From NCBI GenBank assembly GCA_006384855.1, contig VCJN01003259.1, positions 62,001 through 126,000 on the forward strand: a DNA stretch of 64,000 nucleotides, read 5' to 3'. Positions 54,151 through 64,000 of the stretch are shown one piece after another. The translations under genes were made by a program, and so were the position numbers. The notes under the pieces were generated by a model that did not search any database, had not been told where the DNA came from, and saw only the letters and a list, made by a program, of their open reading frames with translations. Origin of the DNA: Tetraselmis striata. Its lineage: Eukaryota > Chlorophyta > Chlorodendrophyceae > Chlorodendrales > Chlorodendraceae. Numbering within the stretch: the stretch's first letter is position 1; every line of letters starts with the position of its first letter.

Positions 54151-55089
54151 TGCAGCTGCAGTGGGGCGGCGCCATCGTTCTTCACACCCAATGTATTTAA
54201 ACTTAAGTTAACCCCCTAACACCATGCATCTCCTGGCGAAGCGAGCTACACATGCGAATTGCTGCTCATCTGCTGGCCCATGGGGAGCCGTTCCTGTCCC
54301 AGCGTACTCCGGGCGAGGGCGGGGACAGTGGCATTGACGGCGGGGGCTTGACCACCTGCGGTGCCAATATGGGGCCAAGCACACAGGCGCAACAGGTAAG
54401 CGCGCTGCAGTTCCGTTAGAGGGGAGCGGGAGGCTGCCCTCCACCACAGGCACATCATAACGGAAGGGGGGGGGGGGGGGGGGGGGAGGGGGGGATGAGA
54501 GGGGGGGTCCCGTAGAATACGGAGTATGTGCTGGTCCACGTATTGCCACATTGTGCATATTGATGAGGCAGCGGTAGTGCGGTATCGTCTACGGGTGCCG
54601 GTGCACGTTTTAAAAAAAACCCGGAATACATACGCCCAAGTTGAGAGTGCATGCGGGCCTATACTTGTATGCGCGTTGTAAATGGGTCCATTATACATAA
54701 CGTCTGGCAGGCGGGGCGGGTGCTCATTTGCAGTGTATACTATCACCGGGTCAATCTGTGCTCCTCTAGGCACAGTGACCAAAGAGGGTACTGTACCGGG
54801 TCATGCTACAGAAGCCCCCCCCCCCCCCCCCCCCCCCCCCCGATCCCTGTGCTTCCATATGACACTATTATTGGCTGAAATCATACTAGCAGCTCATCTG
54901 CCAGGCAGTTTAAACAGTATATGTGCCATGTCACATAAATGGCATATCCAAGGGCAGCTACGTGCGGCAGGTGGGGGCATGCAGGGGAGGAGGATGGGCG
55001 GGCGGCGAACCTGCGGTGGTGTAAGCTGGCCTGCAAGGTTGCAGCACAGGTCCTGCGCGCGAGGGGAGGGTTGGCCGAACATCAAGCTG
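54151..55089. other. Convergent intergenic region between AP2 gene and AUG6
   Basis: 3' UTRs of both genes are expected here. Contains G- and C-homopolymers (54467-54486; 54817-54840). No gene recognised. Confidence 0.4.
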
Positions 55090-56305
55090 GGAAGGACACA
55101 ATGGCGGCACTGCAGCAGCTACGGTGGGCTGTGCCAACGCATGGACGTGCCTGCAGCGGGAGCTGCATGTCTTCTAGCAGCGAGCAGTCCTCCCCGTCCA
55201 CGTCCAGGCCAGCAAGGAACTGGCGCTCCATGGTGTCCGGCGGCGCTGCGCTGCGGGGCGCTGCGCTCTCCCCGCCTGCTGGGTACAGCCCGCAGATATG
55301 GCTCAGCTACCACCGGGCAGCATGACCGCAGCGTTCCCCACGCAGTCCCTGGCGCAGCTCACTACAGCCACCTGGTGTGCCCTGGAGCGGTTGTGTCACC
55401 TTGTGGCGTGTGCTCTATGCTCTCACAAAGAGCCGCGGCCCGCTGCGGGCTCTCGCCTCGGCACACGGATAAGACACTTTCCTCCACCTGCGGGGCAGGA
55501 CACAATCCTTAATTCGTGTGATTGTCATGATATGCCAAGCACACCCAATACCTCAGCAAACAACTGGAGGACACAGCACTGCCACGTAATTTACGCCTAT
55601 TTCATCATCATTATCAGAACAACATTGCCAATTTTAGATAACAGAATTCCGGCAATTTGTGCTTTGTCATCAGTATGTACGAAGGGTACACGCAGAGGGA
55701 TGCTGGCACAGAGGGTGCTTGCTGATCTGTACGCCCCATGCGTCAAATGTAACTTGTCGCCTGGCACTGATAGTAGGACAGCAGGAAGGAAGGTAAGGGT
55801 GCTCGGGGGGAGCGCACCAGTGAGGCGTCAGAGGTCCAGAGGGAGGGGCCAGGAGTGGCCACAGCCGGCTGCGGCCCACCCCGGGTGGCTACCGGGGTGG
55901 GCGGTACCAGCCGCAGTGGACTGGTCTGGGCGCCCATTGCAGTCAGCGGCGCGCTCGCCGCCTGTTCGGGGTCGGTGTCCAGGTCCAACATGCCATCCAC
56001 CTCCACCTGCAACCAGGCCATACGCCTGTGTCACTGCAAACACCCTACAGGCTATTTGGACCTAAATGACCCTTCTACCAGCTTCTACCTATATTTTACA
56101 TTCTGTCATATTGTTGTTATTGGCTATTAAAAGAATTCGTGCCTTTTCTATACTTTGTTAACATTAATACAGCACAGCAATGCGACTGGAAGATATCGTC
56201 TGCGCTCCCTTGCATCTATGTCTCTGCGTCTGCAGAAGCCAAGAAGCCGTGGCACACGGTCTGCTGCTCAACGCCAGCAAATAAGACAACTTGTAGCGTA
56301 GTGCT

Positions 56306-56356
<51 letters not shown>

Positions 56357-58506
56357 AGGAAGAGAGAGAGGGAGAGAGGGAGAGAGGAAGAGAGAGAGGG
56401 AGGGAGGGAGGGAAGGAGGAAGAGAGAGAGAGAGAGAGGGAGAGAGGGAGAGAGAGAGAGGGGGGGGAGGGGGGGGGGGAAGAGAGAGCAAATGAGCAGG
56501 CAACTCTCGTTTGATATAGCAATACGCGAACGATCTTTGTCAATTAAGCATACTTGGTATTCCTATGGTACCTGCGAATTGGCAGCTGAGTCACACGGGG
56601 AGGACATCTTCCACCCATAGGAGAGTAGCGTGTCCAGGCATAGCTGCGCCCACACCTGCAGCTGCTTAATGTTGCCCACGATTTCCTGCAGGTCGTCCTC
56701 CAGCTGCTCCTTAAGGTCCAGCAACGCGTCCCTGCCCTCGGCGTGCGCCTTCAAGGCTGCCTTGAGGTGCGCCTGCGCATGGTGGACAAGTAGGCAGGAA
56801 TACACGCAAAGGAAAATAAGGCAATGTCAGGCCGGTAGTTGTATGGGGTTCAAACAAAAAGGCCAGCGAGGACCATGTTGGGCAGTGGGCGCACCTGGTG
56901 CCCGCTGTCAACATCTGCCCATGCCGCGGGCTGGGAGCGGGCAGCATCATTGCCTGGGGGGAGGGCACAGCACGTGAGGAGAGGGGGCGAGGGCATCAAG
57001 AGAAGGCCCTATCAAGTACAACAGGAACAGGCGAGTCCTTCTCTCCGCCACTAACCTGAGCGTGCCAGGGACGCAAGCGGCGCCTGTAGCCCCGACACCC
57101 GCTCTGACCACGCCTCCAGCAGCGCCGCCACGTTCACATCCGGCTGGGTTGCGCCAGGGCCTGCGGGCTCGCCGGCCAGGCGCTGCAGCTCCGCGCCGCT
57201 GATGGCGTGCGGATGCGAGTGCCCGTACACGATGACGCTTGAGGCCTCTGCCAGCGTGGCACAGCTGTCCAGCACGCTGCGCAGCTCATTCCACAGTTCC
57301 TTGGCCTCCGCCACCTGAGCAAGCACCCATACTGCCTCAGCGTGACTGTTGCTGTGGTGGCCAAACTGGACCTGGTGGGCATAGTCAGCGGGATAGGACC
57401 TCCTGCTCCTGCGCAGACTCAGATATGCCCATCGTGGAATGCTCCAGCTCCTCCAATTCCTGCTTCAGCAAGCCATCCTGCCGCAGTGTCACATACCCCC
57501 GAGCGCCACCTCCTCAGTAATGCAATGCCCCATGTAGTGCGGTAGCGCATTGTAGAAGGCAGTTCCAGAGGTCCCCACCTGCGCCAGCAGCTGCCTGTAT
57601 TCAGCTGTCATGCTGTCTGCGGCGGCGTGCCAGGCGGCGTGCTCCGCCCTGGCTTGCGCGGCCACCTCCAGGAAAGCCGTCTCGGGCCTGCGCTGCTCGT
57701 GCCGCAGCGACGCACAGTACGGGCTCCGCCAGCGCCTCCAGCGCCTGCTGCGGCAGCTCCAGCACCGCCTCCTTGGCTGGCGGCAGCTTGGCGGCTTCCT
57801 CCGGGAAGGTGCGCGCGTGAAGCGTACGTAGCACGTGATGCGATAGGTAAGAGAGAAGCTCCACAAGCCGGGGACCTGCGCACCAGCGGCTGACTGGTAT
57901 TACGGCAGGCCCAGAGACCGAGCATGGGAGGCATTGAAGACGTAGCAATGACCACATGGTGAAGAGTACCGAGTGAATGCAAGACGTCCTTGCGAGGTTA
58001 GTCGCTATTATTCAACTGCCTGCTCGATGTTGATTTGCGCTCAGCAGGTCTAGCGTGTGCGACTATATATTCATATCGGGTGAGTGCATACGTCGCTATT
58101 ACGCCGCTATTGCATTTTGGGCTGTCCCACCTGAGGAGGTGTGCAGCAGCGAAGCGGCTGAGGCGACCAGTTTTCCCGGGATGGCGCCCTCCGCGGCCAG
58201 CTGGTCCAGGTACCCCTTGACTGCGCGCTTCCACTCTGTGCGCTGCTTGCCGTCCGCGGGCGGCCAGATGCCGCGCAGCTCGCGGCCCAGAACCGCATCC
58301 CCTCGCAGCGCCGACAGCAGGAAGTGCAGCACGGCGTCCATTCCCCCGCCGTTGACGCGCCGGAACATCGTCGGCCCTGCGTCACCGCCGCTTGGGAACC
58401 CAAGCAGCTGCAGCCCCGACCAGAAAATGCGCTCCTGCTCTGTGGGCGAGCCGCCTTGCCCGCCACCACGCCCCTGTTGCCGCGCGCCAGCGCCGCGGCT
58501 TGCCAT
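55090..58506 (-). CDS. AUG6: Augmin complex subunit 6 (AUG6/HAUS6)
   Basis: Augmin recruits gamma-tubulin to spindle and cortical microtubules for branching nucleation. Exon 1, 58131-58506, starts MASRGAG and contains ERIFWSGLQLLGFPSGGD, DAVLHFLLSALRGD and WKRAVKGYLDQLAAEGAIPG, the HAUS6 N-terminal fold. Exon 2, 57579-57875, joins in phase (GPRLVELLSYLSHHVLRTLH, ARTFPEEA) and ends AWHAAADSMTAEYRQLLAQ, close to plant AUG6. A +1 frame break lies near 57700-57735. Exon 3 is 57400-57477 (DGLLKQELEELEHSTMG). Exon 4 is 57056-57314 (AKELWNELRSVLDSCATLA). Then come probable exons at about 56895-56956, 56580-56776 (HLKAALKAHAEGRDALLDL, coiled coil), 55800-56007 (Pro/Thr-rich) and about 55100-55290 (DTMERQFLAGLDVDGEDCSL). 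The last two and the stop are less certain. The N-terminal two thirds are well supported. Confidence 0.85.
56307..56500. repeat. Purine (GA/GGA)n microsatellite in AUG6 intron
   Basis: About 190 bp composed almost only of G and A: perfect (GA)n, then gagagggagagagg-type units and G-runs. On the gene's sense strand it is a long polypyrimidine tract, lying downstream of the 56580 exon. Confidence 0.95.
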
Positions 58507-58915
58507 AGTCGTCGCTATCGCCAACTGTGTGGTCAAATAGAAATATTGAAATAATAGCAGCGGGACTCTCGCTCGGACTGCCGCCCGACAGCGCTGTCGC
58601 CCTGACCGCTGACGTCGTGGAAATCCGGAACCCGGCTCTAGCCTGGACTGGGTAGGTATGCCTTGATGTGCCGAAAGCTGAAACTGGTTTGCGGTAAAGG
58701 CGCACAGGCTTGCGCTGTCTGCTGCTCAGTGCCCACTGACTGCGCGGTGCAATCTACGGGTAGCGTGTTGCGCGGCCAACACTCCAAAACATTTACTACC
58801 CTCCGCCGAAAAGTTCACCCTCCGCCGCTACCCTGTACCCCGTACACTCGTCCCGCGCTGCTGTCGTCTTGCAGGCTTGATTGGAATAAACCCACCAGAT
58901 GGTAGAAACCCTAAA
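58507..58915. other. 5' flank of AUG6
   Basis: Upstream of the minus-strand start at 58506. Likely contains the AUG6 promoter. No other gene seen before the TIR element. Confidence 0.45.
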
Positions 58916-58934
58916 TAAACCCCTGCACATAAGT
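58916..58934 (+). repeat. Left terminal inverted repeat, copy B
   Basis: TAAACCCCTGCACATAAGT. Confidence 0.8.
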
Positions 58935-60264
58935 TTGGGGTCCCTTTTCGGCAGTCTCAAGACTTCAGAAGTCTAGGGTACCTGAACGTAGGGCATATGA
59001 GATGAAACCCTGGAATCTCAGAGGGTTTTATAAAACCTGCATGACGAGTGGCACAAACCGAAGCTTAAAGACCTTTGACTAGGGAATCACGTTGCACTTG
59101 GTGCGTGGATGGGCGTCGCCTGCAATTGCACCAAAACCGGGGTCGGTATCACGCACACGCCGACGCGCGTGAATAGACAACCAAACGGCGGGATGGCCGT
59201 GAACGCGTGAGGAAACACATTGGCGAGGGGCTCGGGTGCATTTGGTTGGGGTGCAGCCTTGTGGGCGGCGGCCAGTACATGTCGCGTTGCTGCGATACTG
59301 GCGTGGCATCAGTGTCGGCCACGCACAGCAACACCCCCTTGGCTTTAAAACGCTATAATAACTTCTCAGGGTTTGCTCAGAGAAACTTTTTAAAAATACC
59401 ACGCGATTCCTCGTTCAAATCTGCGTCGAAAAAATTCTTCCAAAATCAAAACATCGTTTTTTTGGGTCCCCGGAAAAAATCCCCAAAGATGATCATCCAA
59501 GTTGCCCCTCACTACCTCATGTGCCCACCCATATCGGGCGCGTGGCTTTGCGCCAAGTGCGTGTCTAAGACCCATACCCAGTTGCGCGAGAGCGTTATGT
59601 ATGTGGATGACCACGGACCACCAACACTTGGCATGTGCCACCTCCTAGCGATACACACATCCACCAGCCAAAATGCCATCTTCCACAGCATATTCAAGGA
59701 ATTTCATATTAATCAAAATCCACGCCCCTACCGCGCCACCCCGCCCACGAAACGGTGCAACTGGCATTCCACCACGCGCCCCCATAGTAGAGCATTGCCC
59801 TACGCCAAGGGGGCCATCGAGCGCCTCTCCTACGTGCGTTCGCCACAGAAACAACATACAACATTTTCACCCCAAAACTGCTCCCCACAGTGGCCAACTT
59901 GTCGTTGGCTGGGGTGTCACGTCGTGCCTATAGCGACATGCTTTCAGTGGCCTACACGCACGGTGTGTGCAACTTATGCCAAGGCCGTATCCACCGAGTT
60001 TGGTGCGACGAGTGCCGCTATTTCCATAGTTTTGGACGGTTGGCGCAACCCACAACTTTCTGGCGCCAACGAACGCAGCATGCAATAATGATTTCGCGTT
60101 TTTGCAAGGGCGCCCACAAATGGTCGTGTTGTCGCGCGGGTGGGTATAAAGCGCACAATAGGCGTTCGCCCGAACTATTCCCACTGTAGTTAGCATGTAT
60201 GCACATGCAGCCGGCGTTATCCTCGCCCATGCATGCGCTTTGCGATCGAAAATGCAAAACCCGG

Positions 60265-60283
60265 ACTTATGTGGAGGGGTATA
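60265..60283 (-). repeat. Right terminal inverted repeat, copy B
   Basis: ACTTATGTGGAGGGGTATA. Confidence 0.8.
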
Positions 60284-60840
60284 CCCTCTGTCCTCGCTGC
60301 TGTCGTCGCGCGTTTGTACTGGTATCGTACTCGTAGTCACCGCGCACGTGCCGGACGACGATGAGGCGGAAGTCACCGGCCCGGGAGTGTTCGTCGGGTG
60401 TAATTAGCGACTATCCTATAATCCTTAGTACATGTAAAATTCTGTCCATATCTTCTGCGTCAGCGCACTGGTACTTAAAATATGGTTACATGAGCTAGCT
60501 GCAAAATATCAATATTAGCGATCAATATGAGCGATCCCACTCGCGGGACCCTCTCAGATGAGAGCGGTCAACGCCCTCCACGTTGACCTTCACGCCCTCC
60601 AAGAAACCAACCTGGCCCACTACCTCACCGCGACCCTCGCGTGGCCCAGGTGCAATCCACAGTACCCGCCTGACCCAAGAGAAAGCGCCCGGGACGTCTC
60701 AGCTGCGGTGTGTCCTACTCCTACCTCCCTGTTTGCGGCAGTCGTTGGAGCGCTTCGGCACGTCGAGCTCCCGCTCTTTCAGTGCTCGAGCTAAACCCGA
60801 ATAAATAAAGCACTTGGCGCTCGAGTGCGAAAGTTGCATC
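60284..60840. other. 5' flank of CAP-G
   Basis: Between the transposon's right end and the CAP-G start. An AT-rich ataaataaa sits about 35 bp before the start codon. No gene recognised. Confidence 0.4.
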
Positions 60841-63800
60841 ATGCCGACCTCGGCGGCTACATCCACCGCGCCGCCGGCCAGTGCCGTGGCGCGCGTCCTG
60901 GCGGACTGTGCCAGCAGTACGCACGCGCACAAGGAGTGCGCGAAGCTGCTATGGTCAATGCAGGCCGAAGGCGGCGAGGCCTTCCTGCGCGAGTTGCTGC
61001 GCTGCCTCAACCACGCGCTGCTCGTCTTCAAGGTGCCCCCATCCATCGGTCCCACAACTGCCGTCCAACCCACCTCGAAACCCTTTATGCCCTTCCATGC
61101 AGGCTTTTCTTGCCTCGGATCCGGCAGTAGCTCTCAGGTTTAGTGTCTACCGTTCGGTGACTGTGCGTGTTGCGCCCGCCGCGCGTTGTGTTGCCGAGAA
61201 CTACGCGGGCCAATATTAGCCCATCAATCCCCCCCCCCCCCCCCCCCCCCCTTCCCCCCGCGCGCCTACCCCCCCCCCCCCCCCCCTCTGCGTGTAGCAG
61301 AATCTCGGCTAAGGAACCAGCGAGGCTCCTGTCGGCCGCCGCAACGCGAAGGTGTCCGATACTGTGTCAAAGAAGCTCCTCACGCAGTATGTTCTGTTCG
61401 AACCCCCCCTCCCCGCGCCCTCCAGGGCGACAATGGCGTGGACCGCGTGTGCCGTTTCCTGGCGCAATTCGCCACCCAGTACGAGCGCGGCCGCGAGGAC
61501 GAGTGCCTCGCGGTGGCGGAGGGCTTGATGGAGTACCTGCTTGGCATGGCTTGCGCTGAGGAGCGGTCGGTGCGCTACCGCGTCTGTATGCTGCTGGCGA
61601 GCATCTTCAACAACCTGCCCGCGGAGGCGGAGGTCAGCGAAGAGCTGGCGGACAACATGCTGGCCGCCATGCTCGAGCGACTCAAGGACAAGGTGCCGGT
61701 GGTCCGTGCGCAGGCGGCCAGAGCCCTTTCCAGACTTGCAGACCCAGGCGAGGTGAGCGCTCTTTCGCACCAGAATGCACCCAACATACGCATCTGACGT
61801 TTCAACCACGCAGGGTCGATGTATGCCCTAAATCCCTCAAACGAAAGGTCTGACCCTATCTCCTTGCCCTGCCCAGGACTCATCCTTCGAGGATGACCCT
61901 GTGACTGACGCCTACCTCAAGACGCTCTCTGCTGACAGCAACAAGGTGGGTTCACAGCTGCCACCCCCTGCTGCCGTGCAATCCGCCCAGAAGCAGCCCC
62001 TCATGGGACCCCCCCCCCCCCTACCCCTCCTGACCCCCTCTCCTTCAGGACGTGCGTAAATACATCCTCGGGGCCATCGTTCTTTGCGACCGCACGCTGC
62101 CTGCCGTGCTGGACCGCGCACGGGACGTGAATGAGGAGGTGCGCCGCGTGGTGTTTGTGACGGCCAGGGAGAGGATGCCGTTGGCGCTGCTCAGGTATGT
62201 CGATCGCAGAGAGCTTTCTGCCGCTGCCTGAAAGGTGGCCTTTTAGCAGCACTGTCCCGGTGCAATTTCCTGACTACCCATACCCTCACGCATCCGCGCA
62301 GCCCTGCCCAGCGTGCCGCCCTCCTGGAGCACGGCCTGCACGACCGCGTGGACAGCGTGAAGCGCGCTGCCGTGGCGCTGCTGACACGGTGGCTGGACCA
62401 GTGCGAAGGCCAGCCCCTGCGCCTCCTGCGCGCGCTGGGCCCGGCGGACAACGAGGCGCTGTGTTGCGATGCGTTGCGCGCTCTTATTGGCGCGGGGCAG
62501 GTGGCGCCCACCAAGGTGGCGCGGCAGGAGGGCGGCCCCTGCAGCGCCGCTGCGCGCTGTCTTTGAGGCGGGAGAGCTGCTGCAGGACGAAGCTGCGCTG
62601 TTCTGGTGAGATGCTTGACTAGAGCGTTGCATGTAGCCATGCGACGTAGTGCCACGCTGAGCACAGTGAGGAGTTGTGCAGGCGCTTGGTGAGATTTTGG
62701 TGTATGTGACTGTTAGTTGAGTGTGTCTATGCGATGAATTGTGCACAGGCGTGTGATATGTGAACACCTAAGCCAGACAGCCAGCAGCCAGGGCGTCGCC
62801 GCGGCCTCCACGAACGGCACCGCCGCAGTGGTGCAGGCAGCTGCGGCCGGTGAGTGCCTTGAAGCGCTGGAGGCGGCACTGCCAGAGACTGTGGCAGACT
62901 TCGTGCGCATGGTGGAGAGGCCATCTGGAGGCAGATGAGTCGCGCTTTGCGGTCCGGCAGCTGCTGCTGGTCGCTGCGCGGTGCGTGGACTTCACGGACG
63001 GCCAGGGCCGGCTGGCGGCGGAGGGGCTGGTGGAGCAGCTGGTGATGTCCTCGCCTGGCGGCCCAGAAGACACAGCAGCCGTGGAGGAGCTGTGCCGTCA
63101 GGTGTTCTCATCGGTCGGAGATGTGTTGGAGGTCCTTCTGCAGGCGGTGGACGCGGTGGGGCATCTGGACGACAGTGCTGACGCCGGCCTTTGGCTGAGC
63201 GCCCTGGGCACGCTGGGCTTGGCGCTGCGCCAGTGGCCTGACTCGCCACGTGAGGCGGCCGCCGTGCCGGCGCACATCATACAGCAGCTGGAAGATGCCG
63301 TGGACCGCCTGGCGGCTGCAGGCATTGGAGCTGAGGAGGAGGCTGTCAGGTGTGGCTGCGCGGCGATGTCTTGGCATGGTGTTACCGTCCGTGTCGCTGT
63401 CTGGCCCGCTCTCATCCGTCTGCCTCCCATGGCCACGATCGCAGGGTGGAGGGCGTCCGCGTCCTTGGGCTGTACTGCCTGGTCCGCAAGCAGCTAGATG
63501 CGAAGGCCGCCCAGGTGTCTCTCCTGGCGCAGGAACTGTCCCATGGGACGGCCGCTGTGCGAGTTGTGGCGGCCAAGGCGCTGTGTGACATTGCACTGGA
63601 CTGCGGCAGTGAGTTGCGGGTGAGCAGCTCATTTGTGGCTGCTAAGCGCTGCCTGTGTCTACATGATACGGCGCTACTGTGCTGGAGAGCAGCATGCACC
63701 CAGTGCTCGTTCATGCGCCCCATTGGGTACTGTTCCCATGATTACCATGCGACGGAAAGCTAATGAGAACTGCTGCTGCAACTCTGTGTTTTACTCTCAG

Positions 63801-63950
63801 GCGCTGAAGTTTCTGGGTGATAGCACAGAGGAGGCCAGCCCGGGCGACGCGCTCGAGTCAGCGCATTTGGACGTCATTGGCCTTTTGATGGAGGCCGCAA
63901 ACGCCGGCCTGGCACCAACGGCCAGTGGAAAGAAGAAGGTGGCGAAATAG
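60841..63950 (+). CDS. CAP-G: Condensin complex subunit 3 (CAP-G), probably continuing past the window
   Basis: CAP-G is a HEAT-repeat subunit of condensin I that binds DNA with the kleisin CAP-H during mitotic chromosome condensation. Exons: 60841-61032 (MPTSAATSTAPP...LNHALLVFK), 61426-61752 (VCRFLAQFATQYERG, ERSVRYRVCMLLASIFNNLP, MLERLKDKVPVVRAQAARAL), 61877-61945 (DDPVTDAYLKTLSADSNK), 62049-62194 (DVRKYILGAIVLCDRTLP), 62302-62605 (DRVDSVKRAAVALLTRWLDQ), 62749-63349 (RVICEHLSQ, ESRFAVRQLLLVAARCVDFT), 63445-63619 (EGVRVLGLYCLVRKQLDAKA), 63801 onward (ALKFLGDSTEE). All are GT-AG; phases agree for exons 1-5 and the 5-6 and 6-7 junctions. Two +1 breaks occur (about 62510-62545 and 62915-62925). 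The tag at 63948 follows GKKKVAK, but a donor (aagaag|gtggcg, 63939) precedes it, and family members are much longer, so the true gene likely continues to the right. Confidence 0.88.
61228..61288 (+). repeat. C-tracts in CAP-G intron 1
   Basis: Two C-runs of roughly 18-20 nt, separated by a short ccttccccccgcgcgcctac stretch, within intron 1 on the sense strand. Confidence 0.85.
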
Positions 63951-64000
63951 GATGGGGAGAGAACGTGAACGACAACCTGATTATGTCGACCTTGCTCTAG

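Larger units (their letters stand above)
58916..60283. mobile_element. Non-autonomous TIR DNA transposon, copy B (1.37 kb)
   Basis: The left end TAAACCCCTGCACATAAGT (58916-58934) and the reverse complement of the right end, TATACCCCTCCACATAAGT (60265-60283), match at 17 of 19 positions and share the core ACCCCT.CACATAAGT with copy A. Length 1,368 against 1,367 for copy A. The interior is diverged but co-linear (gggatggccgtg...aggaaacacattgg; ttggggtgcag; cttggcatgtgccacctcc). A 293-codon plus-strand open frame inside (59207-60088) lacks transposase motifs and is not conserved in copy A. Confidence 0.75.

Noticed and set aside
59207..60088. 293-codon plus-strand open frame inside TIR copy B as a transposase
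   Set aside because: No DDE/D-like or DNA-binding pattern, and the matching region of copy A is not open.

Overview
The window is nuclear DNA of a eukaryote, most likely a GC-rich chlorophyte green alga. Genes are cut into many short exons by GT-AG introns. The proteins resemble plant/algal forms (plant-type AUG6, plant-type U3-55K/RRP9, a double-AP2 transcription factor). Introns and spacers carry long C/G homopolymers and microsatellites. There are no operons, Shine-Dalgarno sites or CRISPR arrays.

Layout. (1) About 1-19.7 kb, minus strand: one very large multi-exon gene for a VPS13/chorein-family bridge-like lipid-transfer protein. Its N-terminus is near 19.7 kb and its C-terminus lies beyond base 1. 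(2) About 20-39.6 kb: a graveyard of mobile elements. It holds a degraded non-LTR retrotransposon with a mutated RT motif (minus), a degraded gag-like element and a second LINE 3' end (plus) that both finish in AATTTC hexamers, a long (GAAATT)n array, a probable CACTA/Tnp2-type DNA transposon (minus), a Tudor-like fragment, and a 1.37-kb TIR element. (3) 39.6-42.7 kb, plus: RRP9/U3-55K, with ten exons resolvable. (4) 43.1-44.1 kb, minus: an unrecognised spliced gene, tail-to-tail with RRP9. (5) 44.2-51.8 kb: a second mobile-element region, with a second copy of the LINE C-terminal fragment, a 2.3-kb element bounded by direct repeats, solo-LTR-like pieces, possible tRNA-derived sequences and long C-tracts. 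(6) 51.8-54.15 kb, plus: a two-AP2-domain transcription factor. (7) 55.1-58.5 kb, minus: AUG6/HAUS6. (8) 58.9-60.3 kb: a second copy of the 1.37-kb TIR element. (9) 60.84 kb to the right edge, plus: condensin subunit CAP-G, probably continuing past the window.

The host genes are single-copy housekeeping or regulatory genes: membrane-contact lipid transport, U3 snoRNP/pre-rRNA processing, mitotic spindle microtubule branching and chromosome condensation. They share no pathway. AUG6 and CAP-G are both mitotic and adjacent, but they are separated by a transposon.

Most notable for follow-up: the paired TIR elements of nearly identical length at 36.4 and 58.9 kb; the shared AATTTC-type tails that link three LINE-like loci; a perfect 16-bp hairpin inside the first VPS13 coding block; a 23-nt first coding exon that begins the AP2 protein directly at its DNA-binding domain; and three +1 reading-frame breaks in otherwise intact exons of AUG6 and CAP-G. 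Gene models were made by eye from splice signals and family resemblance. Exon edges are firm where a phase check is stated and approximate elsewhere.
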